A stretch of DNA of 64,000 nt. Source: RH-AL1 sp964244495 (GTDB taxonomy: Bacteria > Pseudomonadota > Alphaproteobacteria > Rhizobiales > Beijerinckiaceae). Under the pieces are notes generated by a model, which was given only the letters and a program-made list of their open reading frames with translations, was not told the DNA's origin and ran no database searches. Shown here piece after piece: positions 7,293-15,802 of this stretch; the stretch's first letter is position 1; every line of letters begins with the position of its first letter. The position numbers and the translations under genes were made by a program. The stretch is taken from assembly GCA_964244495.1 (NCBI GenBank), contig CAXTIU010000013.1:1-64000 (forward strand). The letters run 5' to 3'.

Positions 7293-8801
7293 ATGCCCAT
7301 CGACATCCTGATGCCCGCGCTTTCTCCCACGATGGAGAAAGGCAACCTAGCGAAATGGCTCAAGAAGGAAGGCGACGTCATCAAGTCCGGCGATGTGCTC
7401 GCCGAGATCGAGACGGACAAGGCGACCATGGAGGTCGAGGCGGTCGACGAGGGCGTGCTCGCCAAGATCATGGTGCCGGAAGGCTCCGCCGACGTGCCCG
7501 TGAATCAGGTGATCGGGCTCATCGTCGAGGAAGGCGAGGACGCCTCCGCCCTCGGCGACGCGAAGGCCGAGGCTTCCAAGCCTAGGGCAGCCAAGCCCGA
7601 CGTGAAGGCGACCACGGCGCAGACGGGCGGACCGAAGGCGGATGATGCCAAGGTGTCGCCCGGCGACGCGGGTGGCGCCCCCAGCATCGTGCCGCGAGCC
7701 GACGACATGACGCTCAGGGGCGAGCGTCCCGGCGCGACGCCCGGCGCGGCGGACACGCGCACGGCCGACGACCGGTCGTCCGGGGGGCACGTGTCGGGCG
7801 AGCGGGTGATCGCCTCGCCCCTCGCCCGCCGCCTCGCCAAGCAGGCCGGGCTCGACTTGGCGGCCATCGATGGGTCGGGACCGCGCGGACGCGTGGTCGA
7901 GCGCGACGTCCGCGCGGCCGAGAAGGATGGTGTGAAGGCGAAGCCGGCGGTTGCCGGGCCTGCGACGGCGACGACCCAGCCCCCGGCCAAGGCGGCGGCG
8001 ACCAACCCGGCGATGACCTCCGGCAGGACGCCCGACCTCAACATCGCGTCCGCGCCGACCGCGCCCGACGCCGTGATCAAGAAGATGTTCGAGGCCGGCA
8101 GCTTCACCGAGGTGCCTCACGACAACATGCGCAAGACGATCGCGCGCCGGCTGGTCGAGGCCAAGAACACCATCCCGCACTTCTACCTGTCGCTCGACTG
8201 CGAGCTCGACGCTCTGATGGCGTTGCGCGAGCAGATCAACAAGTCGGCCGGGCTCGACAAGGACGGCAAGCCGGCCTTCAAGGTGTCGGTCAACGACTTC
8301 GTCATCAAGGGTCTGGCGCTCGCCCTCCAGCGCGTGCCCGACGCCAACGCCACCTGGACGGAGGGCGCGATGCTGCGCCACAAGCATTCCGACGTGGGCG
8401 TCGCCGTGTCGGTGCCGGGCGGCCTCATCACGCCGGTGGTCCGGCGCGCCGAGGGTAAGACGCTGAGCACCATTTCCAACGAGATGAAGGACTACGCCGC
8501 GCGCGCCAGGGCGCGGAAGCTGAAGCCGGACGAGTACACCGGCGGCACGACGGCGGTCTCCAACCTCGGCATGTTCGGCATCAAGGATTTCGCCGCCGTC
8601 ATCAATCCGCCCCACGCGACGATCCTCGCGGTGGGGGCCGGCGAGAAACGCGTGGTCGTGAAGAACGGCGCGCCGGCGGTGGCGACGATGATGAGCGTCA
8701 CCTTGTCCACTGACCATCGGGCGGTCGACGGCGCACTTGGAGCCGAGCTGCTCGCGGCGTTCAAGGCGCTGGTCGAGGCGCCGATGGGCATGCTCGTCTG
8801 A
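7293..8801 (+). CDS. pdhC: Pyruvate dehydrogenase E2, dihydrolipoyllysine acetyltransferase
   Basis: A 502-residue E2 core subunit that carries acetyl groups from E1 to CoA. Domains in order: one lipoyl domain (1-78, lysine 43 in ETDKATME), a long Ala/Lys/Pro linker, a peripheral subunit-binding domain at about 170-205 (ASPLARRLAKQAGLDLAAI), a second linker, and the catalytic trimer-forming domain from about 275. The active-site motif is STDHRAVDG at about 470-478. The lipoyl domain is very close to that of PdhB, indicating duplication within the operon. The gene follows the small ORF by 15 bp. Confidence 0.97.
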   Translation: MPIDILMPALSPTMEKGNLAKWLKKEGDVIKSGDVLAEIETDKATMEVEAVDEGVLAKIMVPEGSADVPVNQVIGLIVEEGEDASALGDAKAEASKPRAAKPDVKATTAQTGGPKADDAKVSPGDAGGAPSIVPRADDMTLRGERPGATPGAADTRTADDRSSGGHVSGERVIASPLARRLAKQAGLDLAAIDGSGPRGRVVERDVRAAEKDGVKAKPAVAGPATATTQPPAKAAATNPAMTSGRTPDLNIASAPTAPDAVIKKMFEAGSFTEVPHDNMRKTIARRLVEAKNTIPHFYLSLDCELDALMALREQINKSAGLDKDGKPAFKVSVNDFVIKGLALALQRVPDANATWTEGAMLRHKHSDVGVAVSVPGGLITPVVRRAEGKTLSTISNEMKDYAARARARKLKPDEYTGGTTAVSNLGMFGIKDFAAVINPPHATILAVGAGEKRVVVKNGAPAVATMMSVTLSTDHRAVDGALGAELLAAFKALVEAPMGMLV

Positions 8802-8834
8802 CACGAACGATCTTACCAAGGGAACCTGGCCTTC

Positions 8835-10283
8835 ATGGCTGACGACACAACTTTCGACGTCATCGTGATCGGTGGCGGCCCCGGCGGGTACGTCGCGGCG
8901 ATCCGCGCGGCGCAGCTCGGCCTGAAGACCGCCGTCGTCGAGCGTGAGCATTTAGGGGGCATCTGCCTGAACTGGGGCTGCATCCCGACCAAGGCGCTGC
9001 TGCGCTCGGCCGAGATCTACCACTACCTGCAGCACCCCAAAGAGTACGGCCTGACGGTCGAGGGCACCGTCGGCTTCGATCCCGGCGCGGTGGTGAACCG
9101 CTCGCGCGGGGTGTCGCAGCAGCTGACCGGCGGCGTCGCGTTCCTGCTGAAGAAGAACAAGGTTTCCGTGATCTGGGGGGAGGCGACGATCCCCAAGCCC
9201 GGCACCGTCGTGGTCGGGCCGATCAGCAAGCCGGTGGTTCAGCCGCAGAACCCGCCGCCGAAAGGCACGCTGGGTGAAGGCACCTACGTGGCCAAGCACA
9301 TCGTCATCGCCACCGGCGCCAGCCCACGCAAGCTGCCGGGGATCGAGCCCGACGGCAAGCTGATCTGGACGTACTTCGAGGCGATGGTCCCGACCAAGTT
9401 CCCGAAAAGCATCCTGGTGATGGGGTCGGGCGCGATCGGCATCGAGTTCGCCTCGTTCTACCGCACGATGGGCGTCGATGTGACGGTGATCGAGGTGCTG
9501 CCGCAGATCCTGCCGGTCGAGGACGCGGAGATCGCCGCGCTCGCCCGCAAGCGTTTCGAGAAGCAGGGCATCGTGATCCTCACGTCCACCAAGGTGACCA
9601 AGGTGGAGAAGGGCGGGGATTCCGTCTCCGCGACCATCGAGGACGCCAAGGGCAACGTGCAGACGATCCGGGCGGACCGGCTGGTCTCGGCGGTCGGCGT
9701 CGTCGGCAACGTCGACAAGGTCGGGCTCGACGCGCTCGGCGTGGCGATGGAACGCGGGCTGATCAAGATCGACGGCTACGGCCGCACCAACGTGCCGGGC
9801 ATCTACGCGATCGGCGACGTCGCGGGACCGCCGATGCTCGCCCACAAGGCCGAGCACGAGGGGACGATCTGCGTCGAGGCGATCGCCGGCCTCCATCCCC
9901 ATCCCATCGACAAGACGATGATCCCCGGCTGCACCTACTGCCAGCCCCAGGTCGCCTCCGTCGGCATGACGGAGGCCAAGGCCAAGGAGGCCGGCTTCAC
10001 CGTCAAGGTCGGGCGCTTCCCGTTCATCGGCAACGGCAAAGCCATCGCGCTCGGCGAGCCGGACGGCCTGGTGAAGACGATCTTCGACGCCGACACAGGC
10101 AAGCTGCTGGGCGCGCACATGGTGGGCGCCGAGGTGACGGAGCTCATCCAGGGCTACGTCATCGCCATGAACATGGAGACGACGGAGGAGGAGCTGATGC
10201 ACACGATCTTCCCGCATCCCACCCTGTCCGAGATGATGCACGAGAGCGTGCTCGACGCCTACGGGCAGGTGCTTCACAAGTAG
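8835..10283 (+). CDS. lpdA: Dihydrolipoyl dehydrogenase (E3)
   Basis: A 482-residue FAD-dependent disulfide oxidoreductase that reoxidises the dihydrolipoyl groups of E2 using NAD. It shows the N-terminal FAD fingerprint GGGPGGYVAA (13-22), the redox disulfide CLNWGC (C44/C49), an NAD-binding GSGAIGIEFASFY, GRTNVPGIYAIGD for the second FAD contact, and the C-terminal catalytic HPTLSE. A Pro-rich insert of about 25 residues near 125-150 is common in rhizobial E3 encoded in pdh operons. It starts 33 bp after pdhC and is the last PDH structural gene. Confidence 0.97.
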   Translation: MADDTTFDVIVIGGGPGGYVAAIRAAQLGLKTAVVEREHLGGICLNWGCIPTKALLRSAEIYHYLQHPKEYGLTVEGTVGFDPGAVVNRSRGVSQQLTGGVAFLLKKNKVSVIWGEATIPKPGTVVVGPISKPVVQPQNPPPKGTLGEGTYVAKHIVIATGASPRKLPGIEPDGKLIWTYFEAMVPTKFPKSILVMGSGAIGIEFASFYRTMGVDVTVIEVLPQILPVEDAEIAALARKRFEKQGIVILTSTKVTKVEKGGDSVSATIEDAKGNVQTIRADRLVSAVGVVGNVDKVGLDALGVAMERGLIKIDGYGRTNVPGIYAIGDVAGPPMLAHKAEHEGTICVEAIAGLHPHPIDKTMIPGCTYCQPQVASVGMTEAKAKEAGFTVKVGRFPFIGNGKAIALGEPDGLVKTIFDADTGKLLGAHMVGAEVTELIQGYVIAMNMETTEEELMHTIFPHPTLSEMMHESVLDAYGQVLHK

Positions 10284-10337
10284 GTCGCCCAAGGCGGGCA
10301 GGCCGACGGTCGCGACGTCGACGATTGACGTTTCTCC

Positions 10338-11324
10338 ATGGCGACACGGGCGCGGCCGCGCGAAGCATTCCGGTGGGTGCCGGGCCTCGGACCCGACGCG
10401 GGGGCCCTCGCGCGGCTGAGGGCCGCCTTCCCGCAGCCGAGCGAGCCCATGGGCGAGGCTTGGTTCATGGGGGCACGGCGCAGGATGTTCACGAACCTGC
10501 AAGGCGACCTGGACCTCGTCACCGCCGCCGAGCTGGAGAAGGCTTTCAGCGAAATCGCGAGCGGCACCGGATCGTTCGGACGCTTCGAGGAATGGTCCGA
10601 TTGGTTCCATCACATGCTTGGCCGGGTCGTGCCGCGCGCGCACGAGATGTAGCTTGGTAGTTCCCCGCTGGAGACGATGGTGACCGCCTTCATCTCGCGA
10701 TATGCAAATGGACTGACCGACGCGCGCTATCCGGGCTTCTCCTCCGACGCGATGGCGGCACTGGAGCGCTGCATCATGGATGCCGACTGCTGGAGCGAGG
10801 GCAAGGTCGTCGTCGGCCGGTGCCTGCACCGAAGCCGTCTCGGCCTCGGGTTATGGGGCTGGTTCGATGCCGCCGGCGGCTTCTCGGCCTCGATGATCTT
10901 CTGCCTGAAGTACCTGCCGGCCGAGGCGGTCGGAGGGTGGATGGCGTCCCTGTTTGCGATCGAGTGTCCGCACTGGCGCGCCCAGCTCATCGCTTGGCTG
11001 GTTGGGGCCCACGGGGTCCTGACCGGAGACATCCGCCAGCCTTCGGATTTCGGCTCGGCCTCTCCGCCTATCAAGTGGGATTGGTCGCACGGCCTGCGCG
11101 GGAACGACACGGGCGACCTCGGCGGCAGCGTGGTGATCGGCCATCTCCTGCCGGCCGAGAACCATCGCTTGGCGCTGGAGGCGGTGTTGCGCGCCCTGAG
11201 GGAGGACGTCGTCCTGGACTGGCTGATCGGCATCGCCGACGTGGAAGGTCTCGACGACGACCTGGCGGATCTTCCCGAGCGTTTCGTTGACCTCCATGCC
11301 CGCCTCGGCAAGCCGGCCAACTAG
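10338..11324 (+). pseudogene. Conserved hypothetical gene split by one in-frame TAG
   Basis: Two ORFs, 10338-10652 (104 aa) and 10677-11324 (215 aa), lie in the same reading frame and are separated only by TAG at 10650-10652; no other stop intervenes. Read through, they give one 328-codon protein that flows naturally across the junction (WFHHMLGRVVPRAHEM, stop, LGSSPLETMVTAFISRY). I recall unannotated bacterial proteins of this overall shape but cannot name a family. The second half is Trp-rich with no membrane segment or catalytic motif I can name. A second start (ATG 10677) has only a weak site. It is either a recent nonsense pseudogene, an amber read-through gene, two interacting halves, or a base-call error. 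Confidence 0.7.
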
Positions 11325-11415
11325 TGAACGGCGGAGGCGGCGCTCAGCGGCGCCATGCCGCTTGCGCCAAGTCGTGGAGATGGTGTTGCCTCGTTACGGA
11401 CGGCAGGAGGCGCGC

Positions 11416-12087
11416 ATGACCAAGGCCATCATCTTCGACGTGGACGGTACGCTGATCGACTCCGTCGACGCGCACGCGGAAGCGTGGCGGCGGGCCTTCG
11501 CCACGACGGGTCGCAAGATCCCGTTCGCGGCGCTGCGCAGTCAGATCGGCAAGGGCGGCGATCAGTTGATGCCGGTGTTCCTGGCAAAGGACGAGGTGGA
11601 GGCGGAGGGTGAGGCGATCAACGCCCGCCGCGCCGAGAGCCTCAAGGCGGACTTCCTCGACGACATCAAAGGCTTCCCTCAGGTCCGCGCATTGTTCCAG
11701 CGCCTGCGCGACGACGGCCTGACGATCGTGCTCGCCTCCTCCGCGAAGGGTGAGGAGCTGGGGACCTACAAGCGCAAGGCGGACATCGTCGACCTCGTCC
11801 AGGAGGAAACATCGTCCGACGACGCCGAGCGCTCCAAACCGCACGGCGACATCTTCCAGGCGGCCCTTGATCGCTTGCCCGGGATTGATCCGTCCGAAGC
11901 GATCGTGATCGGCGACACGCCCTACGACGCCGAGGCCGCCGCCAAGGTTGGATTGCGCACGATCGGCGTGCTCTGCGGCGGCTTCCCGGAAGACGACCTG
12001 CGCGGGGCTGGCTGCTTCGCGATCTACCGCGATCCGGCCGATATGCTGGCGCGCTACGACGCGTTCTCCCGCGACATCGGCCGATAG
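11416..12087 (+). CDS. HAD-superfamily hydrolase (phosphoglycolate phosphatase-like)
   Basis: A 223-residue HAD hydrolase. Motif I is FDVDGTLIDS at about 6-15 with the nucleophile and acid/base aspartates, motif II is VLASSAKGEE at about 100, and motifs III/IV are represented by KPHGD and IGDTPYDAEAA. A helical cap domain lies between motifs I and II, as in beta-phosphoglucomutase and phosphoglycolate phosphatase relatives. The substrate cannot be deduced. The ATG at 11416 has GGAGG upstream; an earlier in-frame start overlaps the preceding gene. With the broken gene before it, it sits between lpdA and lipA. Confidence 0.9.
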   Translation: MTKAIIFDVDGTLIDSVDAHAEAWRRAFATTGRKIPFAALRSQIGKGGDQLMPVFLAKDEVEAEGEAINARRAESLKADFLDDIKGFPQVRALFQRLRDDGLTIVLASSAKGEELGTYKRKADIVDLVQEETSSDDAERSKPHGDIFQAALDRLPGIDPSEAIVIGDTPYDAEAAAKVGLRTIGVLCGGFPEDDLRGAGCFAIYRDPADMLARYDAFSRDIGR

Positions 12088-12171
12088 GCCGATCGCTCGG
12101 CTGCATTGCGAAGAAGCGATACCTATCTTGGTGCGATCGGCCTAGACTCCGAAACCAGGGAGAGGTGGCAC

Positions 12172-13242
12172 TTGACGGTTCTGAGCGATGGGATCCTCGA
12201 CGGTGACGAGGTCCGCGACGAGCGGTCGGCGGCGCCGCGCCACCCCGAGAAGGCGCACCGGCCCGATCAGCCGCAGCTGAAGAAGCCGGACTGGATCCGC
12301 GTCCGCGCGCCCGGCTCGCCCCAGTTCAACGCGACCGACGCCATCGTCAAGCAGCACGGGCTGGTGACGGTGTGCCAGGAGGCCGGTTGCCCGAACATCG
12401 GCGAGTGCTGGTCGAAACGGCACGCGACCTTCATGATCATGGGCGACACTTGCACGCGGGCCTGCGCCTTCTGCAACGTGAAGACCGGCCTGCCGCGCGC
12501 GCTCAACCCGTCCGAGCCGGCCCGCATCGCCGATGCGGTCGGCAAGCTCGGGCTGGCGCACGTGGTCATCACGTCGGTCGACCGCGACGACCTGCCCGAC
12601 GGCGGCGCGGCGCATTTCGCCCAGGTGATCGGCGCCATCCGCGCCCGCAGCCCGCTGACCACGATCGAGATCCTGACGCCGGACTTCCTGCGCAAGCCGG
12701 GCGCGCTGGAGGTGGTGGTCGCGGCCAAGCCCGACGTGTTCAACCACAACCTGGAGACCGTGCCGTCCAAGTACCTGAGCGTGCGGCCGGGCGCGCGCTA
12801 TTTCCACTCGGTCCGCCTGCTGCAGCGGGTCAAGGAACTCGACCCCGCGATCTTCACCAAGTCCGGCATCATGGTCGGGCTCGGCGAGGAGCGTCACGAG
12901 ATCCTGCAGCTGATGGACGATCTGCGCAGCGCCGACGTCGACTTCCTCACCGTCGGACAGTACCTCCAGCCGACCCGCAAGCACCATGCGGTGATTCGCT
13001 TCATGCCGCCGGACGAGTTCCGCTCTCTGGAGAGCCTCGCGCTATCCAAGGGCTTCCTCGTCGTCTCCGCCTCGCCGCTGACCCGCTCCTCGCACCACGC
13101 CGGCGAGGATTTCGCGCGGTTGCGCGCGGCGCGGCTCGCCGGGCGACGTCCGGTCTCATCTCCGAGCGCGTCGCACCGCATCGTCGACGCGGTGCCTGAC
13201 GACCAGTGCGGTGGCGACCCCGCGCACGACTTGCAACCATGA
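12172..13242 (+). CDS. lipA: Lipoyl synthase
   Basis: A radical-SAM enzyme of 356 residues that inserts two sulfurs into octanoyl groups on E2 and other lipoyl domains. The auxiliary cluster motif CQEAGCPNIGEC and the radical SAM CTRACAFC are both intact, followed by the conserved SVDRDDLPDGGA and GIMVGLGE. The best start is TTG at 12172 with GGGAGAGG upstream; an earlier ATG at 12106 would be preceded by no clear site. The C-terminus runs about 30 residues beyond the usual end after HHAGEDFARLRAARLA and is polar and low in conservation. Its position next to the PDH genes fits supply of lipoyl cofactor to PdhB and PdhC. Confidence 0.95.
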   Translation: MTVLSDGILDGDEVRDERSAAPRHPEKAHRPDQPQLKKPDWIRVRAPGSPQFNATDAIVKQHGLVTVCQEAGCPNIGECWSKRHATFMIMGDTCTRACAFCNVKTGLPRALNPSEPARIADAVGKLGLAHVVITSVDRDDLPDGGAAHFAQVIGAIRARSPLTTIEILTPDFLRKPGALEVVVAAKPDVFNHNLETVPSKYLSVRPGARYFHSVRLLQRVKELDPAIFTKSGIMVGLGEERHEILQLMDDLRSADVDFLTVGQYLQPTRKHHAVIRFMPPDEFRSLESLALSKGFLVVSASPLTRSSHHAGEDFARLRAARLAGRRPVSSPSASHRIVDAVPDDQCGGDPAHDLQP

Positions 13243-13250
13243 TCATCCCA

Positions 13251-13341
13251 GTGTAAGGTATCTCTACCCTACACGATCGAGAAAGGTGGCTGGCGGCCGT
13301 AAGATCCTGACGCATGACGCGTCCTGACGCGAGAATGTGCG
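13251..13341 (+). repeat. Two-box intergenic repeat element, copy A
   Basis: Box 1 (13251-13274) is a 24-bp imperfect palindrome: arm GTGTAAGGTA, spacer TCTC, arm TACCCTACAC, with 9 of 10 pairs matching. Box 2 (13306-13341) holds three direct TGACGC hexamers (13308, 13315, 13325) and ends AGAATGTGCG. Copy B at 43811-43925 on the other strand has the same two boxes in the same order with a different spacer length. Copy A begins 9 bp after the lipA stop, in the leader of coq10/ratA. I do not recognise the element. Confidence 0.75.
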
Positions 13342-13456
13342 CTTGACGGGAAAAATCCACGCCGGAGCCGATCGGATGCCCTCGTCGAACGGACCGCCAC
13401 CCCCGAGCGACGCCATGGCGCCCTTCCCGTCCGCGTCGTCCGTGCTAAGAGGCCCC

Positions 13457-13951
13457 ATGCCCCATTTCGATACGACGCGCCGGGTCCAGCATTCGGCCAC
13501 CGACATGTTCGACCTCGTGTCCGACGTCGAGACCTACCCGCAGTTCCTGCCGCTTTGCACCGCGCTGCGGGTGCTGGAACGCTCGCAGGAAGGGGACACG
13601 CAGGTGTTCATCGCCGAGATGCAGGTCGGCTACAAGGCGATCCGGGAAACCTTCAAGACGCGCGTCTCCTGCGAGCGCGCGGGCAAGCACATCCTCGTCG
13701 AATACGTCGACGGGCCGTTCCGCTACCTGCGCAACAGCTGGGCGTTCCGCGACACCCGCAACGGGGCGGGGTCGCACGTCGACTTCAACATCGAGTACGA
13801 GTTCAAGAGCCGGATGCTCGGCGTGCTGATGGGTGGCATGTTCGACCAGGCGTTCCGGCGATTCACCGCCGCCTTCGAGAAGCGCGCCGACGAGATTTAC
13901 GGACGCCCGGAGCGGCCAGCCCGCCGCCAGTCAGCCGGCCGCCTGGCGTAG
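13457..13951 (+). CDS. COQ10/RatA-type START-domain protein
   Basis: A 164-residue single-domain START/SRPBCC protein. Typical sequence is visible: the opening PHFDTTRRVQHSATDMFDLV, then YPQFLPLC, the central YKAIRETFKTRV and the C-terminal helix FDQAFRRFTAAFEKRADEIYG. Eukaryotic and alphaproteobacterial members bind coenzyme Q and are needed for its respiratory function; the Escherichia coli relative was named RatA, a ribosome association toxin. The gene follows lipA in many Rhizobiales, so the quinone role is preferred. The ATG at 13457 begins the domain; the upstream in-frame extension is not family-like. Its 3' end overlaps cinA (opposite strand) by 21 bp. Confidence 0.9.
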   Translation: MPHFDTTRRVQHSATDMFDLVSDVETYPQFLPLCTALRVLERSQEGDTQVFIAEMQVGYKAIRETFKTRVSCERAGKHILVEYVDGPFRYLRNSWAFRDTRNGAGSHVDFNIEYEFKSRMLGVLMGGMFDQAFRRFTAAFEKRADEIYGRPERPARRQSAGRLA

Positions 13952-14422
13952 CAGCGTCAGCGCGACGTTGACGGACGCTTCGCGGATGCCGCCACGCCCG
14001 ATCTCGCCGAACCGCCGCTCGATCGTCACGGTCCTCATGTGCTCGCGCGCGAGGCCGAAGTGCACGAGACCGACCGGCTTCGCCTCCGAGCCGCCGCCGG
14101 GGCCGGCGACGCCGGTGATGGAGACGGCGACGTCGGCGTTGGAGCGGGTCAGCGCGCCCTCCGCCATCGCGCCCGCCACCTCGGCGCTCACCGCGCCGAA
14201 ACCGTTCAGCAGCGCGTGCGGGACGCCGAGCGACTGGCTCTTGGCCACGTTGGTGTAGGTGACGAAGCCGCGTTCGAACACCGCGCTCGATCCCGGCATC
14301 TCCGTGAGGGCGGCGGCGAGCAGACCACCCGTGCAAGATTCCGCCGTCGCGATCTTCAATCCGCACTGCTTGAACAGCGCGAGGATCGCCTCCGCCTCGG
14401 CGATGGTCTCGGGGCCGATCAT
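13931..14422 (-). CDS. cinA: CinA C-terminal domain protein (nicotinamide-nucleotide amidase, PncC-like)
   Basis: A 163-residue protein equal to the stand-alone CinA C-terminal domain. The family nucleophile region ATAESCTGGLL lies at about 25-35, GSSAVFERGFVTYTN at 46-60 and the glycine loop TGVAGPGGGSEAKPVG at about 104-119. The activity known for the family is deamidation of nicotinamide mononucleotide, which recycles NMN in the cytoplasm. It overlaps ispDF by 4 bp (ATGA), so the two are translationally coupled, and overlaps the end of the convergent coq10 gene by 21 bp. Confidence 0.93.
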   Translation of the reverse strand: MIGPETIAEAEAILALFKQCGLKIATAESCTGGLLAAALTEMPGSSAVFERGFVTYTNVAKSQSLGVPHALLNGFGAVSAEVAGAMAEGALTRSNADVAVSITGVAGPGGGSEAKPVGLVHFGLAREHMRTVTIERRFGEIGRGGIREASVNVALTLLRQAAG

Positions 14423-15669
14423 GCCGGCACCGGCAGGCGGATAGTGACGACGGCGAGCGTCGCGATGCCTTCCTCGCGGCCGGTGAACCCCAACCGCTCG
14501 GAGGTGGTCGCCTTGACGGCCACCCTGTCGAGCGGCAGATCGACGACTTCGGCGATCCGGCTCCTGATCGCGTCGCGGTAGGGCCCGACCTTGGGCGTCT
14601 CGCAAACGACCGTCGCGTCGATGTGGGCGATCATGCCGCCGCGCTCCCGGACCGCGTCGGCGGCGGCCTTGAGGAAGATCGAGGAATCGGCGCCTTTCCA
14701 CCGGGGATCGGACGGCGGGAAATGGCTGCCGATGTCGCCGTCCCCCAAGGCGCCGTAGAGGGCGTCGGTGATCGCGTGACTGAGCACGTCGGCGTCGGAG
14801 TGGCCGACCAGCCCCTTGCCGTGCGGGACCTTCAAGCCGCCGAGCCACACGTGGTCGCCGGGACCGAACGCGTGGACGTCGTAACCCTGGCCCATCCGCA
14901 CGTCGGGGCACTCGCGCATGAGGCGCGCTTCGGCGATCGCGATGTCGTCGGGTCCAGTGACTTTCATGTTGCCGGGATCTCCCTCGAAGACGTGGACGGC
15001 GTGCCCGGCCCATTCTGCGACTGCCGCGTCGTCCGTCAATTCGCTTGCGCCGGCCGTCGCGGCGGCGACATGGGCCGCGTGAAGCATCCGCAACCCGAAA
15101 GCCTGCGGCGTCTGCACGGTCCGCAGCCGCGCGCGCGACGGTGTCGCGACGACGCGCCCGGTCCCATCGACCTCCTTCACGGTATCGCTCACGGTGGTGC
15201 CGGGTACGGCGGCACCGGTTCGCGCCGCGGCGGCTTTGGCACGGGCGATCAGGCCAGGCGTCGGGAACAGGCGTGCCCCGTCGTGCACGAGGACGAGATC
15301 GGGTGGGCTGTCCAGCGCCATCAGGGCGTCGAGGCCGGCGCGCACGCTTTCTTGGCGCGTGGCGCCGCCGGTCACGGGGCGCAGCATCCGCGACCGGGCG
15401 TCCAGGGGCAAGGCCGCGACGCTCCGCTGGTAGAACGCTTGATCGTCCGGATGGATCACGACGATCACGAGCGCGTCGCGATCGGCCGCCAGCAGCCGCC
15501 GCAACGTGTGCGCGAGCAGCGGCGCACCGGCCAAAGGAAGGTACTGCTTGGGAACGGAGGCTCCGACCCGCGTTCCCCGTCCGGCCGCGACGACGAGGAT
15601 CGCCGACGACGTGGTCGGTAAAGCGCGTTCCGCTGAAAGGGCCGGCGAGGAAAGGTGCAACGACATCAC
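14419..15669 (-). CDS. ispDF: Bifunctional IspD/IspF, MEP isoprenoid pathway
   Basis: A 416-residue fusion catalysing two steps of the non-mevalonate pathway. The N-terminal cytidylyltransferase (about 20-250) shows AAGRGTRVGASVPKQYLPL and VHDGARLFP. The C-terminal 2-C-methyl-D-erythritol 2,4-cyclodiphosphate synthase (from about 258) shows GQGYDVHAF, the zinc-binding GHSDADVLSHAITDALYGA and GDIGSHFPPSDP. The fusion is usual in alphaproteobacteria. Two adjacent ATG codons at 15669 mark the start; the longer open frame upstream is unrelated to the family. It is divergent from dusB across a 131-bp promoter region. Confidence 0.96.
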   Translation of the reverse strand: MMSLHLSSPALSAERALPTTSSAILVVAAGRGTRVGASVPKQYLPLAGAPLLAHTLRRLLAADRDALVIVVIHPDDQAFYQRSVAALPLDARSRMLRPVTGGATRQESVRAGLDALMALDSPPDLVLVHDGARLFPTPGLIARAKAAAARTGAAVPGTTVSDTVKEVDGTGRVVATPSRARLRTVQTPQAFGLRMLHAAHVAAATAGASELTDDAAVAEWAGHAVHVFEGDPGNMKVTGPDDIAIAEARLMRECPDVRMGQGYDVHAFGPGDHVWLGGLKVPHGKGLVGHSDADVLSHAITDALYGALGDGDIGSHFPPSDPRWKGADSSIFLKAAADAVRERGGMIAHIDATVVCETPKVGPYRDAIRSRIAEVVDLPLDRVAVKATTSERLGFTGREEGIATLAVVTIRLPVPA

Positions 15670-15772
15670 CGTGTGGACGACCAGCGGAGGCAGCCGTTGT
15701 CAAGTCGCCTTCCACCGTTCGCGCCGAACAACTGCCGGCCGCCCTCCGCGACCGCATCAAAATATAATTTCC

Positions 15773-15802
15773 TTGCCGTGCCCGCCGGCTTGATTACTAT
15801 AT
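15773..15802 (+). promoter_or_regulatory. Possible sigma-70 promoter overlapping the dusB start
   Basis: TTGCCG (15773-15778) and CTATAT (15797-15802) are spaced by 18 bases and resemble the alphaproteobacterial housekeeping promoter; an AT-rich stretch at 15758-15770 precedes them. The -10-like box overlaps the annotated ATG, which would make the message leaderless or put the true start further in. Confidence 0.35.
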
